Assembly: GCF_016086655.4 (NCBI RefSeq)
Contig: NC_052136.2
Coordinates: 13,516,001 to 13,580,000 of the forward strand
Direction: 5' to 3'
DNA: 64,000 bases
Source: Lepeophtheirus salmonis
Lineage: Eukaryota; Arthropoda; Copepoda; Siphonostomatoida; Caligidae
A program made the position numbers and the translations under genes. Below, one piece after another: positions 11,025-22,954 of the stretch (position 1 is its first letter; each line of letters opens with the position of its first letter). Under the pieces are notes generated by a model. It ran no database searches, was not told the origin of the DNA, and was given only the letters and a program-made list of their open reading frames with translations.

Positions 11025-13316
11025 CAGTGGCTCCCAACCTGTGGGCTACGGCCCCAAACAGGGTGCGACACCAATGTCATGGGGTTGCTAATCGATTTTG
11101 ACCCGAACGTGAATATCATATATTAACACGGTAAAAAATGAAGACGTTCTATATATCAAATTATAAAATAAAATCAAGACAGTTATATAAATGTAACAGA
11201 TCCTTAAGTCACTCAACACAACGTCTGAGAGGGTATTGAACATGTTTTGTTTTGGTTGCACCACCGCTGTCACTCCTCCCATCAGTGGGGTTGCTGCATT
11301 CGCAGTGACACGTTGTTAGCTTTATTCGAGTAATTCTTAACCCCCTTTAAAAATGAGTGAAAGAAAGAGAAAATCTAGCGATGATTTCTTGAAGTTGGGA
11401 TTCACTGACATAGTTAATTCAGGCGTCAAAAGACGACAGTGTGTAGTATGTTTGAAAGTTCTTGCCAATGAGTCTTAGAAACCAGCTAAACTTCAAAGAA
11501 TTCTCGAAACTAAGCACTTTCAGCCCCCATTAAAGCTTCATACACGGTTGCATAAAGAATAGCACAACACCATACACAATAGCTGAGAATCTTATTTTTC
11601 CATGTACCAAAGATATTGTGCGTCTCATGATCGGTCTTGAAGTAGTAAATAAATTATCGCCTCTATCTGTGTCAAACAATACGGTAAAATGAAGAATAAC
11701 AAATATGTCCGAGGATATTTTATGCCAAATTATTAAAGAATTAAAAGAAACTCCTACTGGGCTGTTCAACATACAGCTTGATGAAACTAGTGATGTGACA
11801 AAACTTTGATCTACTTCTTTTGTTTTCTCGTTATTATAAAAATAAGAAAATAAGGGAAGATTTCTTGTATTGTAAGCCTCTGCTAACGTCAACTACTGCT
11901 GTTGATATTTTTGATTTAATTCATGATTTCTTCAAAGAAAATTCAATCGAATGGGTGAAATTGTGCGGAGTTTGTACTGACGGGGTACCTGCAATGCTCC
12001 TTTGTAAGTCTTGCTTCCAATTGTTCGTTAAAAAGGTTAGTTCAGAAGTAATTGAGACTCACTGCATTAATCATCGACAAGTTTTAGCTACCAAGACGTT
12101 GCCAGAACCATTCAAAGAAGTGCTTAACCGACTGATTAAAGCCTTAAATGTTGTTAAATCAAGGCCACTTGCGACACGGCTCTTCAAAGTTTTATATAAA
12201 GATTTGGATTCAACCCAGGAAGCACTATTGTTTCACTCAGAGGTAAGGTTCCTCTCGAAAGGAAAGGCGCTGAAAATATTTTTTTAATTGAGAGGAGAGC
12301 TGTAAATATTTCTTGATTCTCAAAATGCGAACGAATATGTATCATTGTTTACAGATGAATTTTCTTTGTACAAATTAGCATTAATGGTCAAGATTTTTGC
12401 GATATTTATATATAGGATTACAGGGTAAATATAATACGATAAAATCTTTGTCTGAAAATATATCGTCTTTCAAAATGAAATTGGACCTCTGGATCAACAA
12501 AATTAATCAAAAGAAATTATACATGTTCCTAACACTTACCCAGCTTGTTGAAGAAGCGGCAAATGAAATTAACATCGAAGTTTTGTATACTTTGATACAA
12601 GAACATTTGAAAAATCTTACTGCTCAAATAAGAAAATATTATCCTGATGAATGCTTCTAATTTTCCCCCCTTACAATCAACCCTTTTAATAACAGTGTAT
12701 CTAATGCCCCAGCAGAAGAAGAGTTCATCGACTTAAAAAACAGCTTTGAAGCTAAATCATAGTCTGGTGAATTGCAATTACAAGTTTTTTTTGGGCAAAA
12801 AATTTCAAAAAGTCCCAGTAATATCTGAAATCGCAATAAGGAATTGATTGCCGTTCCCAACAACTTACTTATGTGAAACATCATTCTCCCAACTTCTCTT
12901 CCTTAAAAACAGGTACCAAAATAAATTAGATGTGGAAGACGACTTGAGGTGTGCCATATTGACAACGGATCCCAGGATTTAATTGCTAGCCAAAAAGCTA
13001 CTATACCAGCCGTCTCATTACGGTCAGTTCATAAACATACTTAACATAACGGTGTGAAATTTGTTTGTTCCAATACCTAATTTGGAATTGATTTGCTATT
13101 AATTAATGTTTTGCAGGAGCTTTGAAATTTTTTATGAATAAATTTTAAATTAATCATATGTTTACGGAATGTAGAGTTACTTTACGAATAAATCGCAATA
13201 TATGACAGTTTGTATCGGAAAAAATTAATGCTTATAAAATATTTTAAGGATTGGGGTCGCTTCCTGATTGCTTTTTCTAAAATGGATCACTATATTTGAA
13301 AAGTTGGGAACCACTG
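11025..13316 (+). mobile_element. hAT transposon (ZBED5/Charlie-like) with both ends
   Basis: A 2292-bp element is bounded by 16-bp imperfect inverted ends: 'CAGTGGCTCCCAACCT' at the left and 'CAGTGGTTCCCAACTT' as the reverse complement of the right end. An 8-bp target duplication (11017-11024 and 13317-13324) surrounds it. It contains a single decayed transposase on the plus strand. It seems to lie inside a mariner relic, so it is the younger insertion. The disrupted coding frames make it non-autonomous. Confidence 0.9.
11353..13025 (+). pseudogene. hAT transposase pseudogene with BED finger and dimerisation domain
   Basis: ATG at 11353 starts 'MSERKRKSSDDFLKLGF', then a BED-type zinc finger (C-x2-C in 'CVVCLK', His in 'TKHF') with an internal stop at 11476-11478. 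Near 11758 'FNIQLDETSDVT' carries the expected first catalytic Asp. The open segment 11820-12287 includes 'CTDGVPAM' (second Asp), 'THCINHRQVLATK' and 'LLFHSEVRFLSKG', hallmark blocks of the ZBED5/FAM200-type hAT group. 12397-12660 covers the helical insertion region. About 12840-13020 encodes the C-terminal dimerisation block ('YLCETSFSQL', 'DVEDDLRCAI'). Multiple stops and frameshifts separate the parts, so no functional product is expected. Family assignment is from recognised motifs. Confidence 0.88.
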
Positions 13317-13324
13317 ACGTAGAG
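13317..13324. repeat. target-site duplication of the hAT element, right
   Basis: 'acgtagag' partners the left copy at 11017-11024, with one mismatch at the last base. Confidence 0.8.
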
Positions 13325-13590
13325 TATATTTTTCGATCAAGTTCCACGTGTCATGCCTTTTTTGAAAGCTTTAACCCTGAGAATTCCAATTATGTCATTG
13401 AATTAGATGAGTTTTTACTATTTTTGGGGTTATATGCTATTAATTAACCATAGAGTTTTTTCCTAGCCATTCTGTACATAATGTATATTTTCTTCTCTAG
13501 GAGTGACCGGGAATTGAAACTACACAAAATTATTTTAAGATAACAACTGAATATATATTATTTAATGTTGACTAATAAGTTACAGATTAA

Positions 13591-13805
13591 TTAGTTGGGA
13601 AATGGTCGTCCAAATACAAAATTTGAGTCCACATCATCTCTACTTTCTCCTTTTCCTGTTTTAATAAAGCACTCCATATTAATCAAACCATAGTCCCATT
13701 CAAGACATTCTAGTTTTCGACATTCTTCAGCACATGTCTGCATGAATACATCAGTCATTTTCTTATATACAGGGAATCTCAAAACATGCCCCCAAGTTAT
13801 TACAT
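13591..13805 (-). CDS. last exon of a Cys-rich PAN/apple-like protein gene
   Basis: This is the terminal exon of a minus-strand gene; the acceptor is 'gtttttaag' ending at 13806. When the last base of the exon ending at 14570 is joined to 13805, the frame stays open as 'YVITWGHVLRFPVYKKM' through to TAA at 13593-13591. The exon has the Cys spacing C-x3-C-x4-C-x11-C ('CAEECRKLEC...MECF'), like the half-module in the preceding exon and like the core of PAN/apple domains. Those domains bind protein or carbohydrate in extracellular proteins. The tail is charged then 'VFGRPFPN'. The exact product is unknown to me. Exon composition is clearly richer in G+C than the flanks. Confidence 0.65.
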
Positions 13806-14569
13806 CTTAAAAACAAGAAAAGAGATAAGTCATATATTCAAAAAATTACAAGGTGGGCTCTAAATTCTGTAAAACAAAAAATGGAATACAACATTTTTTC
13901 ATATAAAATCAAAAACTTAAATTTTTTTTTATGAACATTATTATATCAATAATATTTTAAATGGTGCCCTTTTGCAGAAATTACCACCTTAAATCTCTTA
14001 AGCGAGACATCAGAGTAGATACGCAACACCTTCATTGGAATAACCACATATTCCCTAACTAAGGAGTCATTTCATGCATCCAAATTAGGACGGAGCTTAT
14101 TTACAGATCCTGTCTAAAAAAAAATGACTCTGATTCCCAAGTTTATCGGGTTCAAATCCAAAGTTGATGGATAGAAAAGTTGCTACTACAAAACCTTTCG
14201 AGATGATGAGTATCACTCTACTATTGGGAATGGGCACATGGGGAGATGCATTTGCCGCAGATGCCTTAATTTTGACCCCTGAAATAACAAATATATGAAT
14301 AGTCTTACTAGACCGTTTAGTTACACCCTATGTCATCCCTGACTCTGGATTTTGCTAACAAAATACTATAAAGTGGGAATGACATTCTTTTCGACCATAT
14401 ATATATATATTTTTTTTTTGAAAATGACCTTATCAGAAAAGTCTCGAGTAATCTTGAGTAAAAGAAGGATTAAACACACTTTTATTGAGTTATAGAAGTT
14501 TAAATTTAATGTTATCCAGAATTTAGGGTCTACCTAGAATGAAGAAATCTTTCCTTAATTGATACTCAC

Positions 14570-14802
14570 AATTTTTTACATAGAGCTGACCTTCATGATA
14601 CTTATTTTGAACATATTTATCAGCTAATATGCATTTATTTTCCTCTAGTTGAAAGGCAAAGCAATTGGAATCATCCTGGCACAACATTCCACAAATCAAC
14701 ACATTTTGAGTAATAATAACTCTCAATTGAGACACAACTATTCCTTGCATTGGATGAAACATTCTCTTCTCTCTTTCAGTACTCAAATGATTGTGAATAA
14801 TA
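14570..14802 (-). CDS. internal exon of the Cys-rich PAN/apple-like protein gene
   Basis: The open frame ends at a strong donor, GTGAGTATC starting at 14569. The exon encodes 'VLICGMLCQDDSNCFAF' with C-x3-C-x5-C-x9-C spacing, the classic PAN/apple half-module, followed by 'ADKYVQNKYHEGQLYVKN'. The 5' border is uncertain: an acceptor at 14803 (after 'cctaaag') is the outer limit because an in-frame TAA lies just upstream, and 'tttgag' at 14782 is an alternative. An internal ATG ('MFHPMQG') could also be the start if there is no upstream coding exon. The intron to the next exon is 764 bp. Confidence 0.65.
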
Positions 14803-14829
14803 CTTTAGGTACAACATTTATATTTAATG

Positions 14830-15600
14830 AACAAATGGTTTAATATTCATCTATGGAAAAGTTATTCGTTTATATTACCTTTTTTACCATAACAACTTAC
14901 ATTTTTAATTTAGCCACAATTGTTAGAAACAACGTAACATGTTGGGTGTCTCTAGAGACATTAAAAGTTAATAACTAGCAATTATTTTGTCACCAAACTA
15001 TCGTATTCAAACAGAGTATTCCGTAATACATCTCGGCCCCCGAGCTGTATATGTGAATTGCTGGAAAATAAAATCTGTGGGCCGGGGTGGATTATGGGGT
15101 ATTAAAAGAGTCCTTGATGCTCAAAAAATCAGCAGCGGTTTATTTAAAGATGCCTTGAAGACCAGCAGTTGACATTCATCATTCAAGGGTTTCATTGTAC
15201 AATATAATATAAATTGTAGTCAAATTGCAAACGATAATATTGTCTTGCAATAATATTACACACTATTATCTTGCTCACGATAATTTTGCTTCGTAATCAT
15301 ATTAGCCACATTCATTTTGTCTCACAATCAATACAATTAGTTGATCAGCAAAGTGGAGGAGAGTGGCATCGCCTTCTGGCCAAATAATCCATCTTCATGA
15401 ATGATCATACAACTTAAAACTAAAATATAGTTATGTCAATCACATAGAGGGTGCTGGGTAAAATGTATAATACGTTCCCCAGCTGGAGACTGTCACACCA
15501 CCTAGCGTATAACATATAGGGAGGGTAGAAAAATGTGGACTAGAGAGATGGATTAATCAATATATCAATAATTTTACATTTTCAATAATAGGCCAAAAAA
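14830..15600. other. putative intron or intergenic sequence
   Basis: No exon or transposon block recognised. 15187-15310 repeats AT-rich 'caataatatt/gataatatt' words. 15350-15400 is slightly GC-richer but untranslatable to anything I know. Confidence 0.4.
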
Positions 15601-15612
15601 TAATTTTATTAA

Positions 15613-16440
15613 AATATGTAGACACGGTTTTTGCAAAACTTTTTTCACTCAGTCTGGTCACCTTGATTATCACTCACAGTCTTTATATGTCGTCTGAAGT
15701 CCCTGCAGGAGTTTATGACAAACTCTTCCGACAAGTTGTCCCCTACAGCCGCTATGGAGGACTTCAAGAGTCCACATTTGATTGTGAGGTCCTGTTGGTT
15801 TCCCTCTTTAATGTAGCCCATATAGAAAAGTCAAGTGGTTCAAATATGGGGAGAAGGGGTCCATATCTCTTTGGACCAGAATCGAGCCATGTTATCTGCT
15901 CAGAACTTTTGGTACTGGGCGGATGTGTGAGAGAGGGTGGCACCCTTCGGTCCACACGTAGTTACCCTCCGGGTAGTTGGTTTTCAGTCATGAAAATATT
16001 CTGTACATAATCACCTTATAGTAGAACATTCTTTCCAAAAGAGGCCACAATACTAAGAACCATTTTTTGGGCTGGATATTTGTTTTGGTAAATCCATTGG
16101 ACCTGTTCTTTTGTTTCTGCAAGCCAGCAGCCGTTTTTGATCAACTGTCAAAATCTTCTTGTCCGAGAAAATTGTCACAATTGATCCATGTGAGGATTTT
16201 ATTGGAGTTCCTGCGTTTCATGCTCTCTATCAGAAAGTGACGTGGGGTCTTTGTGAAAAAAAACTATTCCGAAGTTGTACTTAATAGCCCTTCTTAGGGT
16301 CTTAGGAGCCACAAAGAAGTCGTTAGTGAGCCCATTCATCAACTAAGTGGGATCATCTTTCATATTATTCTCCAAAATTAATAAAAACTTCGTATCCCTC
16401 ATTAAATTAGGCCTTCTACTTCTTGACATCCTCGAGAAGT
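15613..16440 (-). mobile_element. mariner transposase relic (family C, copy 1)
   Basis: Minus-strand order from 16440 downward: 'SRRPNLMRDTKFL' and 'APKTLRRAIKYNFG' (end of the DNA-binding region), 'SDKKILTVDQK' near 16150 (first catalytic Asp), 'YPAQKMV', then 'EPLDFSIWATLKRETN' (15790-15830) with the third acid, and 'NVDSLKSSI', 'EEFVINSCRDFRR' at the end. The middle carrying the second Asp is partly lost and several stops occur. A second, plus-strand copy of the tail is at 48395-48640. If exon 16710-16764 is real, this element sits in the first intron of the PAN-like gene. Confidence 0.8.
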
Positions 16441-16709
16441 TATTTGTATAGTTTTTTGTTTGTTTAAAGGACAGCGGAAATAGAATATTAAAAAATAGCC
16501 ACAAAATTTAACCTTTTCATAAGAATAAGGAAATAAACAGTCATATTCTATGATCTATAATGATAATCTTTTTACGCAATATAATTTCATGGAAGGACCA
16601 TCCATTACACCCTTGCGTAAATACAAATCATGATGCGTATACTTAATTTGGGTCAGTATCCTGGAGGAAAAGATCAATAATAATAAAAAATCAGTATGAT
16701 GATACTCAC

Positions 16710-16764
16710 CACTGACCTGAATGTGAACGAGAACCAAATCAAATAAGCTAATATAAACTGACAT
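16710..16764 (-). CDS. candidate first exon (signal peptide) of the PAN-like gene
   Basis: ATG at 16764-16762 begins 'MSVYISLFDLVLVHIQVS', weakly signal-peptide-like, and runs into a consensus donor GTGAGTATC at 16709. A second donor, GTCAGT, lies nine bases before it in the exon. Neither donor phase joins cleanly to the likeliest acceptors of the exon ending at 14570, so a small intervening exon or a different acceptor is needed. The link to the downstream exons rests on strand, order and a donor sequence identical to theirs. Confidence 0.35.
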
Positions 16765-16789
16765 TGTTTATTAATTCCCCAAAAACATC

Positions 16790-19200
16790 TTCAGACAACT
16801 TATTTGAAAGAAAGAAGGTAATAAAGGTATAAAAAACTCCTGATGTTTTGTTTTTACATCAGAATCTTCATTTAAAGTATACATTGTTAAAATTTCATTT
16901 ACAAAACAGCATTTGTTTTTAAGACGTCTAATTTAGCTGTAATATGGATTTGTTTTCATTTTTATTGAAGGAAAAAGCAATAAAATGTTGATAAAATAAA
17001 TATAAAAAACCTCATTGTTTTCTGCTTCAAAAGGATTTAAATCAATTCTATATTGCTAATGAAGTAGATCTTATTGAACAAAACACTATAAAATTAATAA
17101 AATTTTATTTATTTATGCTTTAAATAAACTTCTTTGGCGTAAAAAATAGTGAAATTTGAGACGTTATTCATTTTAAAACAAATCCTTAAAATAAGGCTAT
17201 TTTTCTCAGAATTTGATCAAATATAAGCAACCATATAAAATCAAAATAAAATTTTGCAAAGAATAAATTACTATAGGAATGGAACGGTAGTCCATAGATT
17301 AATCTATATTTTATAAGTCTTCCTTATGGAATAAATAAGATGGGAATTGATTACATCAATGTACCAAAATTTAAAGGAAATATGAGGTTAATTGGATAGA
17401 TTAGAAGGTGTTTTGGGTTAGACGGATGTGATGTTTCACTGGAAACATCTTCTGTTTTTCTGGTATAAGATAGGATTTCAGATTAATTTCCCCTAGAAGA
17501 ATTCATTATATGTAGCCTGTAGAAAAGGGAAACTTGGTGTACTCTGCTTCTCAAATGCTATGAGAAAACTTAGTACCACAAATGAAAATCCAGAATACAT
17601 ATCGGGATAATATGGGAGGGAGTGGAACACTTAAGGAAACACAGAGGTTAAAATTCACTTATCTAGGGTGGAATAATTGAGGCCTTAATAATTATATAAG
17701 ATACTGTGAGAAAACTACTCATCCTACAATAGCGATAATGAAGCGGTCCACGTAGCTCTTCTTCAGCCCAACTTAGATACCCAAGGGCAAAAACGTAGTT
17801 ATGAATGTTCCAAATTATTCCACCAAAAATATATATAGGTATGTTACTTAAAGAGAGGGGACTGTGAAAAAATTGTTTAACTTTTTTAAGCTACAGAGTG
17901 TCACACCATCTTTCAGATAATAGTTTTTTGTTTGCTCATACTATATTATTTATTATTTTTGGCCTTTAAATTAAAATAAAGAACATATATGAGGCTTAAG
18001 TATAAATAGTAATACAAAATAATAGTTTTCATATTGATTATTGATTAGTGCTCAAACCATGGAATTCTAGAAACATATAATAATCACGCATGTAGCCTCA
18101 CTTATTTTTCTTTATTTTCTCTATTGAAGGAATGTAGTAAAAAATGAGGTTGAGTTTATTCTTCCTTATTATCAACCAATCAGTCCTTCGTCCAATAAAA
18201 ATATCTCCCTAACTTTTGAAGCAACAGCTTCTAGCCTCCACCCCGTCAGAATTTGAATTCCATGGATTTTAGAATCTGTTTCATTCTGGAGGACAGGGGT
18301 TTCAAGCAAAATATCTTACGGTACCCAATTTCGAACTTTAATCAGTACGGTAGAGTCCAATATACTAAATATATCATAGACATATTTGAGTAAGTTATAA
18401 GCATTGTATTCAAATTTGTTAGATGACTTAAGATACTCCATTACCTAAGCTATAGTTAAGAGCTTGTACTTGATTAATGATACTTAATTTGGTTTAATAT
18501 GCCCATGAAAATATTCCATCAATTTATCATTCTTTTATTGCGAAGATCAATTATAACTTCTGTAAGTGATATTTGTAGCGCCTCCAAAGGGTCAGTAAGC
18601 ATAATTCGTCGGATAATTTAAATGTAATCCTCTCTCAATTTTGATAAAAAACCTTCTATATTGCTTTTGTGTTGATATATAACAGTTGCAACTTTTCATA
18701 GTCTCTTCTCTGTTTTACTTAATTGAATGAGACCTTAGCCTTTCATTTTCGACCCTTTTATGAGTAAATGATTCTTTTTCAATGTATATAACTATCTAAC
18801 TAGGAGCCGAGCTCCTTTATCTCAGCGTAGAATGAAAATCCCTCCTTTTTCCCTTCCTCTTCTCTTTTATTCCTTTTTCAACACTTTGAGCATCAACATC
18901 TTTTTGTGAACGACATAGTATATAAATAAATAAAGTGCAAGGATTTGACGTAAAAAATTTGTTCATTATTAGAAGAAGAAGAGACTCCAATTTCAGTTGT
19001 CAACTCTTTTCTCATTGGAGTAAGTTATATATTATATATAGTATATTTATTTTAACTTAATTTACGGAAATAGGTGTATCATTATGTCATAACGCAATTG
19101 TCGATAAATGATTCCACCCTGTCAGAAAAAGTCCTCATGTAATCAAAAAAACTTTATAAATACATATGTCAACAATCAACAACAGACAAACATGCAGAAA
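16790..19200. other. AT-rich stretch with a possible promoter near 18.9 kb
   Basis: No coding domain seen. 17400-17820 has moderate GC but all frames are broken and unrecognised. 18840-19020 holds a pyrimidine-rich block, 'tataaataaa' at 18921-18930 and a donor-like GTAAGT at 19019, discussed in the findings. Confidence 0.35.
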
Positions 19201-19206
19201 TGATTA

Positions 19207-20790
19207 TCCTCACAATTGAATATGAATATTTTTTGTATTATTCCACAAATTCTCGTCAATTTTTATCGACAATTTATTCTTATAAATTATGTCGCAAACT
19301 TATATTTTCGACATACTTTGGGTTGAATTTGTCACAAATTGCACTTCAAGTAACGAAAAATTACCGTCACAATAAAATAATGATAAATTGATGGATTTTA
19401 TTTTAAAGGACATAATCTTTTAAATCAATTAAAAGCCATAAAGTATAACTAAAATTATAGTGTATTTTAACTCATACCATAAATTTGAAAAACCCTTTGT
19501 CTATAATTTACTGAAATATTCGGTTTTGTGTCTAAAATGAAGTAAAAAATATATTTCTCTGTTCAAGATTGGTTTTATCTTGATTATATTATATAATAAA
19601 TACATTTATTTCCCATCAACACAAACGGCCACTTGAATGATTTTTCTCAAAATTGAGTGTAGATTATATTTGTATTCTCCCACGAATTACATGGGCGACC
19701 GTAGGTGGTGAGCTGGAGAGGCTGTATCCCTCCCCAAATTAAGGAATTTTTACTCTTAAATAAAAACTTTTTTTTCAGGCTGAAATTTTTTTATCCTAAA
19801 ATAGAAATAAATTTAATTCTTAATATTTCATGCTTGAAATTTAATTATTTTCTGTGGAACTTTTAAACTTTTTACCCAAAAATTAATTTTGTCTAAATTG
19901 CTGTCGTTTTAAATTTTTTTCCAAAAAATTTAATTTTTGTAATATTTTGTGAAAGCTATGGATTTTTGAAATTTTTAAAAAATGTAATTTTTCGATTTTT
20001 TTTCAAAAACCCAGAAAAAAAAAAAAAAAAAATATATAGTCCTGTGGATGCCCCCAAATTATCGTCAATTTCTATCAACAGCTTATTCTTATTAGTCCTC
20101 TGGGTCTGCTGCAAATTGTACTTAAAATAGCGAAAAATGACGGTCACAATAAAATAATGAGAAATTGATAGACTTTATTTGGAAGGGTATGTAGAGAATA
20201 AATCAAATAAAAGGTTCTAAATTATAGTTAAAATTATGAAGTATCTTAACTCATCCCAATATTTTGAATACAATGCCTATAATTGACTCAGATATTTCAA
20301 TGAAATATTGTGTTGTAGGTAATATATATGGAGTAAATTAGATATCTCTTTTTTTATCATTTGAATCAAGGATTGCTTTTATGTTGACAAACAACATATC
20401 ATATCAAATCATGAATACGCAAACTAAATCATTATTCTCAAAATTAAATTTGGATTGCATTTATATTCTCTTTGAGAATTATCTTTTATTTACATCCACA
20501 AAACAACGAAAATGGAACGTAAATTTGTAAATATTCATTGTCTCAATAAACAATTGAAAATTTGATAGATTTGATTAAAAAGAATATATCAGAATAGAAT
20601 TAAGACTAACGAATCAAAATTCTTGGGTATCCCACTTTATACTAAAAATTTTAATGCAATCCCTATAATTAATTGAAGAAAAAATGTATATACAATATTG
20701 TATTTAAATATGTTAAAAACAATAAATTGAGTATTTTTTTTCTCTCTTGATGTCTGTTAAATATGTTTTTTTGTGTTAACTCACCACATA
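19207..20790. repeat. degenerate tandem array, ~440-bp units
   Basis: Three successive units start near 19207, 19649 and 20434 with variants of 'tctcaaaattgagt' + 'tatatttgtattctc'. Each then carries, in the same order, 'cgtcaattt/tatc', 'acaataaaataatga-aaattgat', 'aactcat', 'cctataattgactcaaatattt' and 'tatgttgac' variants. The second unit is stretched by an insertion (19693-20055). A partial unit precedes 19207, and a detached unit lies at 22955. Units are strongly diverged, so the array is old. Confidence 0.75.
19693..20055. mobile_element. insertion inside the second tandem unit (MITE-like)
   Basis: About 360 bp interrupts the ~440-bp repeat. It starts 'gggcgaccgtaggtgg' and ends with a sequence whose reverse complement is 'ggggcatccacaggact', a weak inverted end. 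The interior is extremely A/T-rich with recurring 'aaatttttt' blocks and an A18 run at 20015-20032. No coding capacity. No clear target duplication. Confidence 0.5.
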
Positions 20791-20794
20791 TTAA

Positions 20795-21945
20795 CTTATT
20801 AAGTACATTTTACATGAAAATAAAAATCTAGGGAAATTGCAGGGTTTGAAAACAAAGAAATTTTTTTTTTTTAATTTATCTAAAGTTAATTTATTATTTT
20901 ATTACATATAAAAAAGGTTCATTTTTTTCTTTATAAAGAGAGTAAAACAATCCTTTTTAGACAGTTTTTATATACATATGTATGAACAAAAAAAAAAAAA
21001 AATTTAAGACATACATATAAAGGATCACCATTTGTCCTTTTTCCCAAACTCTGTAAGCAGGAGGATACATAGTAGATATATGTATATTGTCCTTAAAATA
21101 AATAGTTAGGCATAATTTGTAGTTTATGTTTTTTGTACTTTTTAATGTTTTTAGAATAAATAACTAATAGCAAAGTACTGAAAAAAACAAAACAACATAA
21201 ATATTTTCCCATCCCAGGTTCTATCATTAATATTTATTGTTTTATACATTGAATATGTCGCGGACAAGTTAATATTTTGAACAAAAAAATGACTTTTACA
21301 ATAAAGTGGTTTTTGTTTTTAATTGTTCTAATTTCGATTATTGAAAAGTTGGATATTGTAAGAAAATAATTTATGTCAAATTCTATTTCCTATAATGCCA
21401 TTTTGAGGTAACAAATCTTGTTCAAAGTTTAAAGGGAGACACAAGTTCTTTATTTTGTCATGAAAGATTAGAATACAGAATTGAAGATTATTTTTTATTC
21501 ATGAAATATAATAGACATTGTTCTAACCTATAAAAAATATTATTAGTTTTTTTCTACGGCTACCCTATCGAGCAAAACAAGGGAATACCATAAGAAATTT
21601 TTTATCTTTCCTCTTTGAAAATATACAAACAAAAGTGAGCTATACGCGGATAATCAAATATTCCTGACTTTTTGTGTTCCATGGGATAATTTTAGAAAAA
21701 ACCTTATGACCACTTTTTATTGGTTAAATATTTTTTATCAAAATTAATTTATATAGAGTCTAAAAATGTGATGCTAGTATTTATATTTACTAAGTAAAGA
21801 GTTTTTGTTCCTTTAATTGTTTAAATGGAGTTGCACTGATTGAGTATAAGTAAACAATATATTATTACATTTACTCCATCTAAACTTGGAATATTTTTTC
21901 ATAATTGATCGGAATGTGCCACCTACACATTTGTAGGAATATGAA
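20795..21945. other. AT-rich stretch, nothing recognised
   Basis: Long A and T runs (for example 20862-20872 and 20990-21002), no coding similarity on either strand. Confidence 0.4.
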
Positions 21946-21949
21946 ATTT

Positions 21950-22620
21950 TGGATAGGTAATTTTCGTACGTAATCACAACTTTTCCGCATTAGCCATCAT
22001 ACCAGATTATTCCCTGCCAAACCTATCAAACACAGAACAGAACCTTCCTGGCAGTCAATCCTGGTATGTCTACGGTCTGGGTCGGTTGCCATTAGTAATC
22101 CATTTTTCATCGCCAGTAACAATCCACTTGAAAAATGCATCAATTTTCTTTCTATTCAGCAGCAATTCGTAGATGGAAGTTGAGTCCAAGAGATTGTTTG
22201 AGTCAGCTCGTGTGCCACCCAAACATTGAGTTTCTTTTCGTATCCATACTTCTGGAAATAGTTCAAAATTGTTTTACAATCGATATTCAGCTCTGGGGTG
22301 ATGTTAGTGAAGCTAACATGACATTTTCGACGAAAAGCCTGTCATGGCGGGATCCATAATTTACTTCCACTATACCAGAACGAAATCGCTCAAACCACTG
22401 TTGTGCAAAAAAAAAAAAAAATGTATTTTCCCCTTGAGGTCGTACAATGTAAAATATGGCAAAATTCTTTCTTAAAAAACTCCACACTCGACACTCAAAA
22501 ATTACAACTGGACCGGCCAAGTGCAATACTGTCCAATCCCCTCCCCCTCCCAAAGCGTTTGTATTATACACTCACACCTTTAAACCACTTTATTGTATGA
22601 TAAGATATACTTCGTTAAAT
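21950..22620 (-). mobile_element. mariner (DD34D-type) transposase N-terminal relic
   Basis: On the minus strand an HTH-region block 'AQQWFERFRSGIVEV' and 'SRHDRLFVENVML' (22300-22400) match the mariner 'RWFQRFRSG.....PRSGRP' segment. These are followed by 'ELLLNRKKIDAFFKWIVTGDEKWIT' in pieces (about 22080-22160), which contains the first catalytic Asp in 'TGDEKW'. The copy ends soon after, near 'PGRFCSV', so the second and third acids are absent. Stops and an expanded T/A run (22406-22421) break the frame. This is a different subfamily from families A-C. Confidence 0.75.
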
Positions 22621-22660
22621 AAAGGAGCGTGAAACACGAAATTAATTTCCCTCTAACCTA

Positions 22661-22678
22661 ATATATATATATATATAT
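22661..22678. repeat. (AT)9 microsatellite
   Basis: Nine perfect AT units. Confidence 0.9.
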
Positions 22679-22954
22679 CTGTCTGGGAAAAACTAACTTA
22701 GGAACGGATCTGAAAAAAAAATCGGTCTCTTACAAAGTGTCAACACTCTCTAGTTTTAATTAAGTAATTATATATTTTTTAAATTCCAAATTGATCATTG
22801 ATAAGAAGTATTCCATGTTGCACGATCAAGTTCAAATAATTACAATTATATGTTATTCGTTAAAACATAATAAATTCAGAGTTTAGATACTTCCAAATGA
22901 AACGCATTAATATCCGCGGCAGTCAACCAAAAATTAAGCAATAATGATTTTTTT

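Noticed and set aside
14140..14170. 'gggttcaaatcc', resembling a tRNA B box
   Set aside because: No matching A box, anticodon stem or acceptor stem at tRNA spacing.
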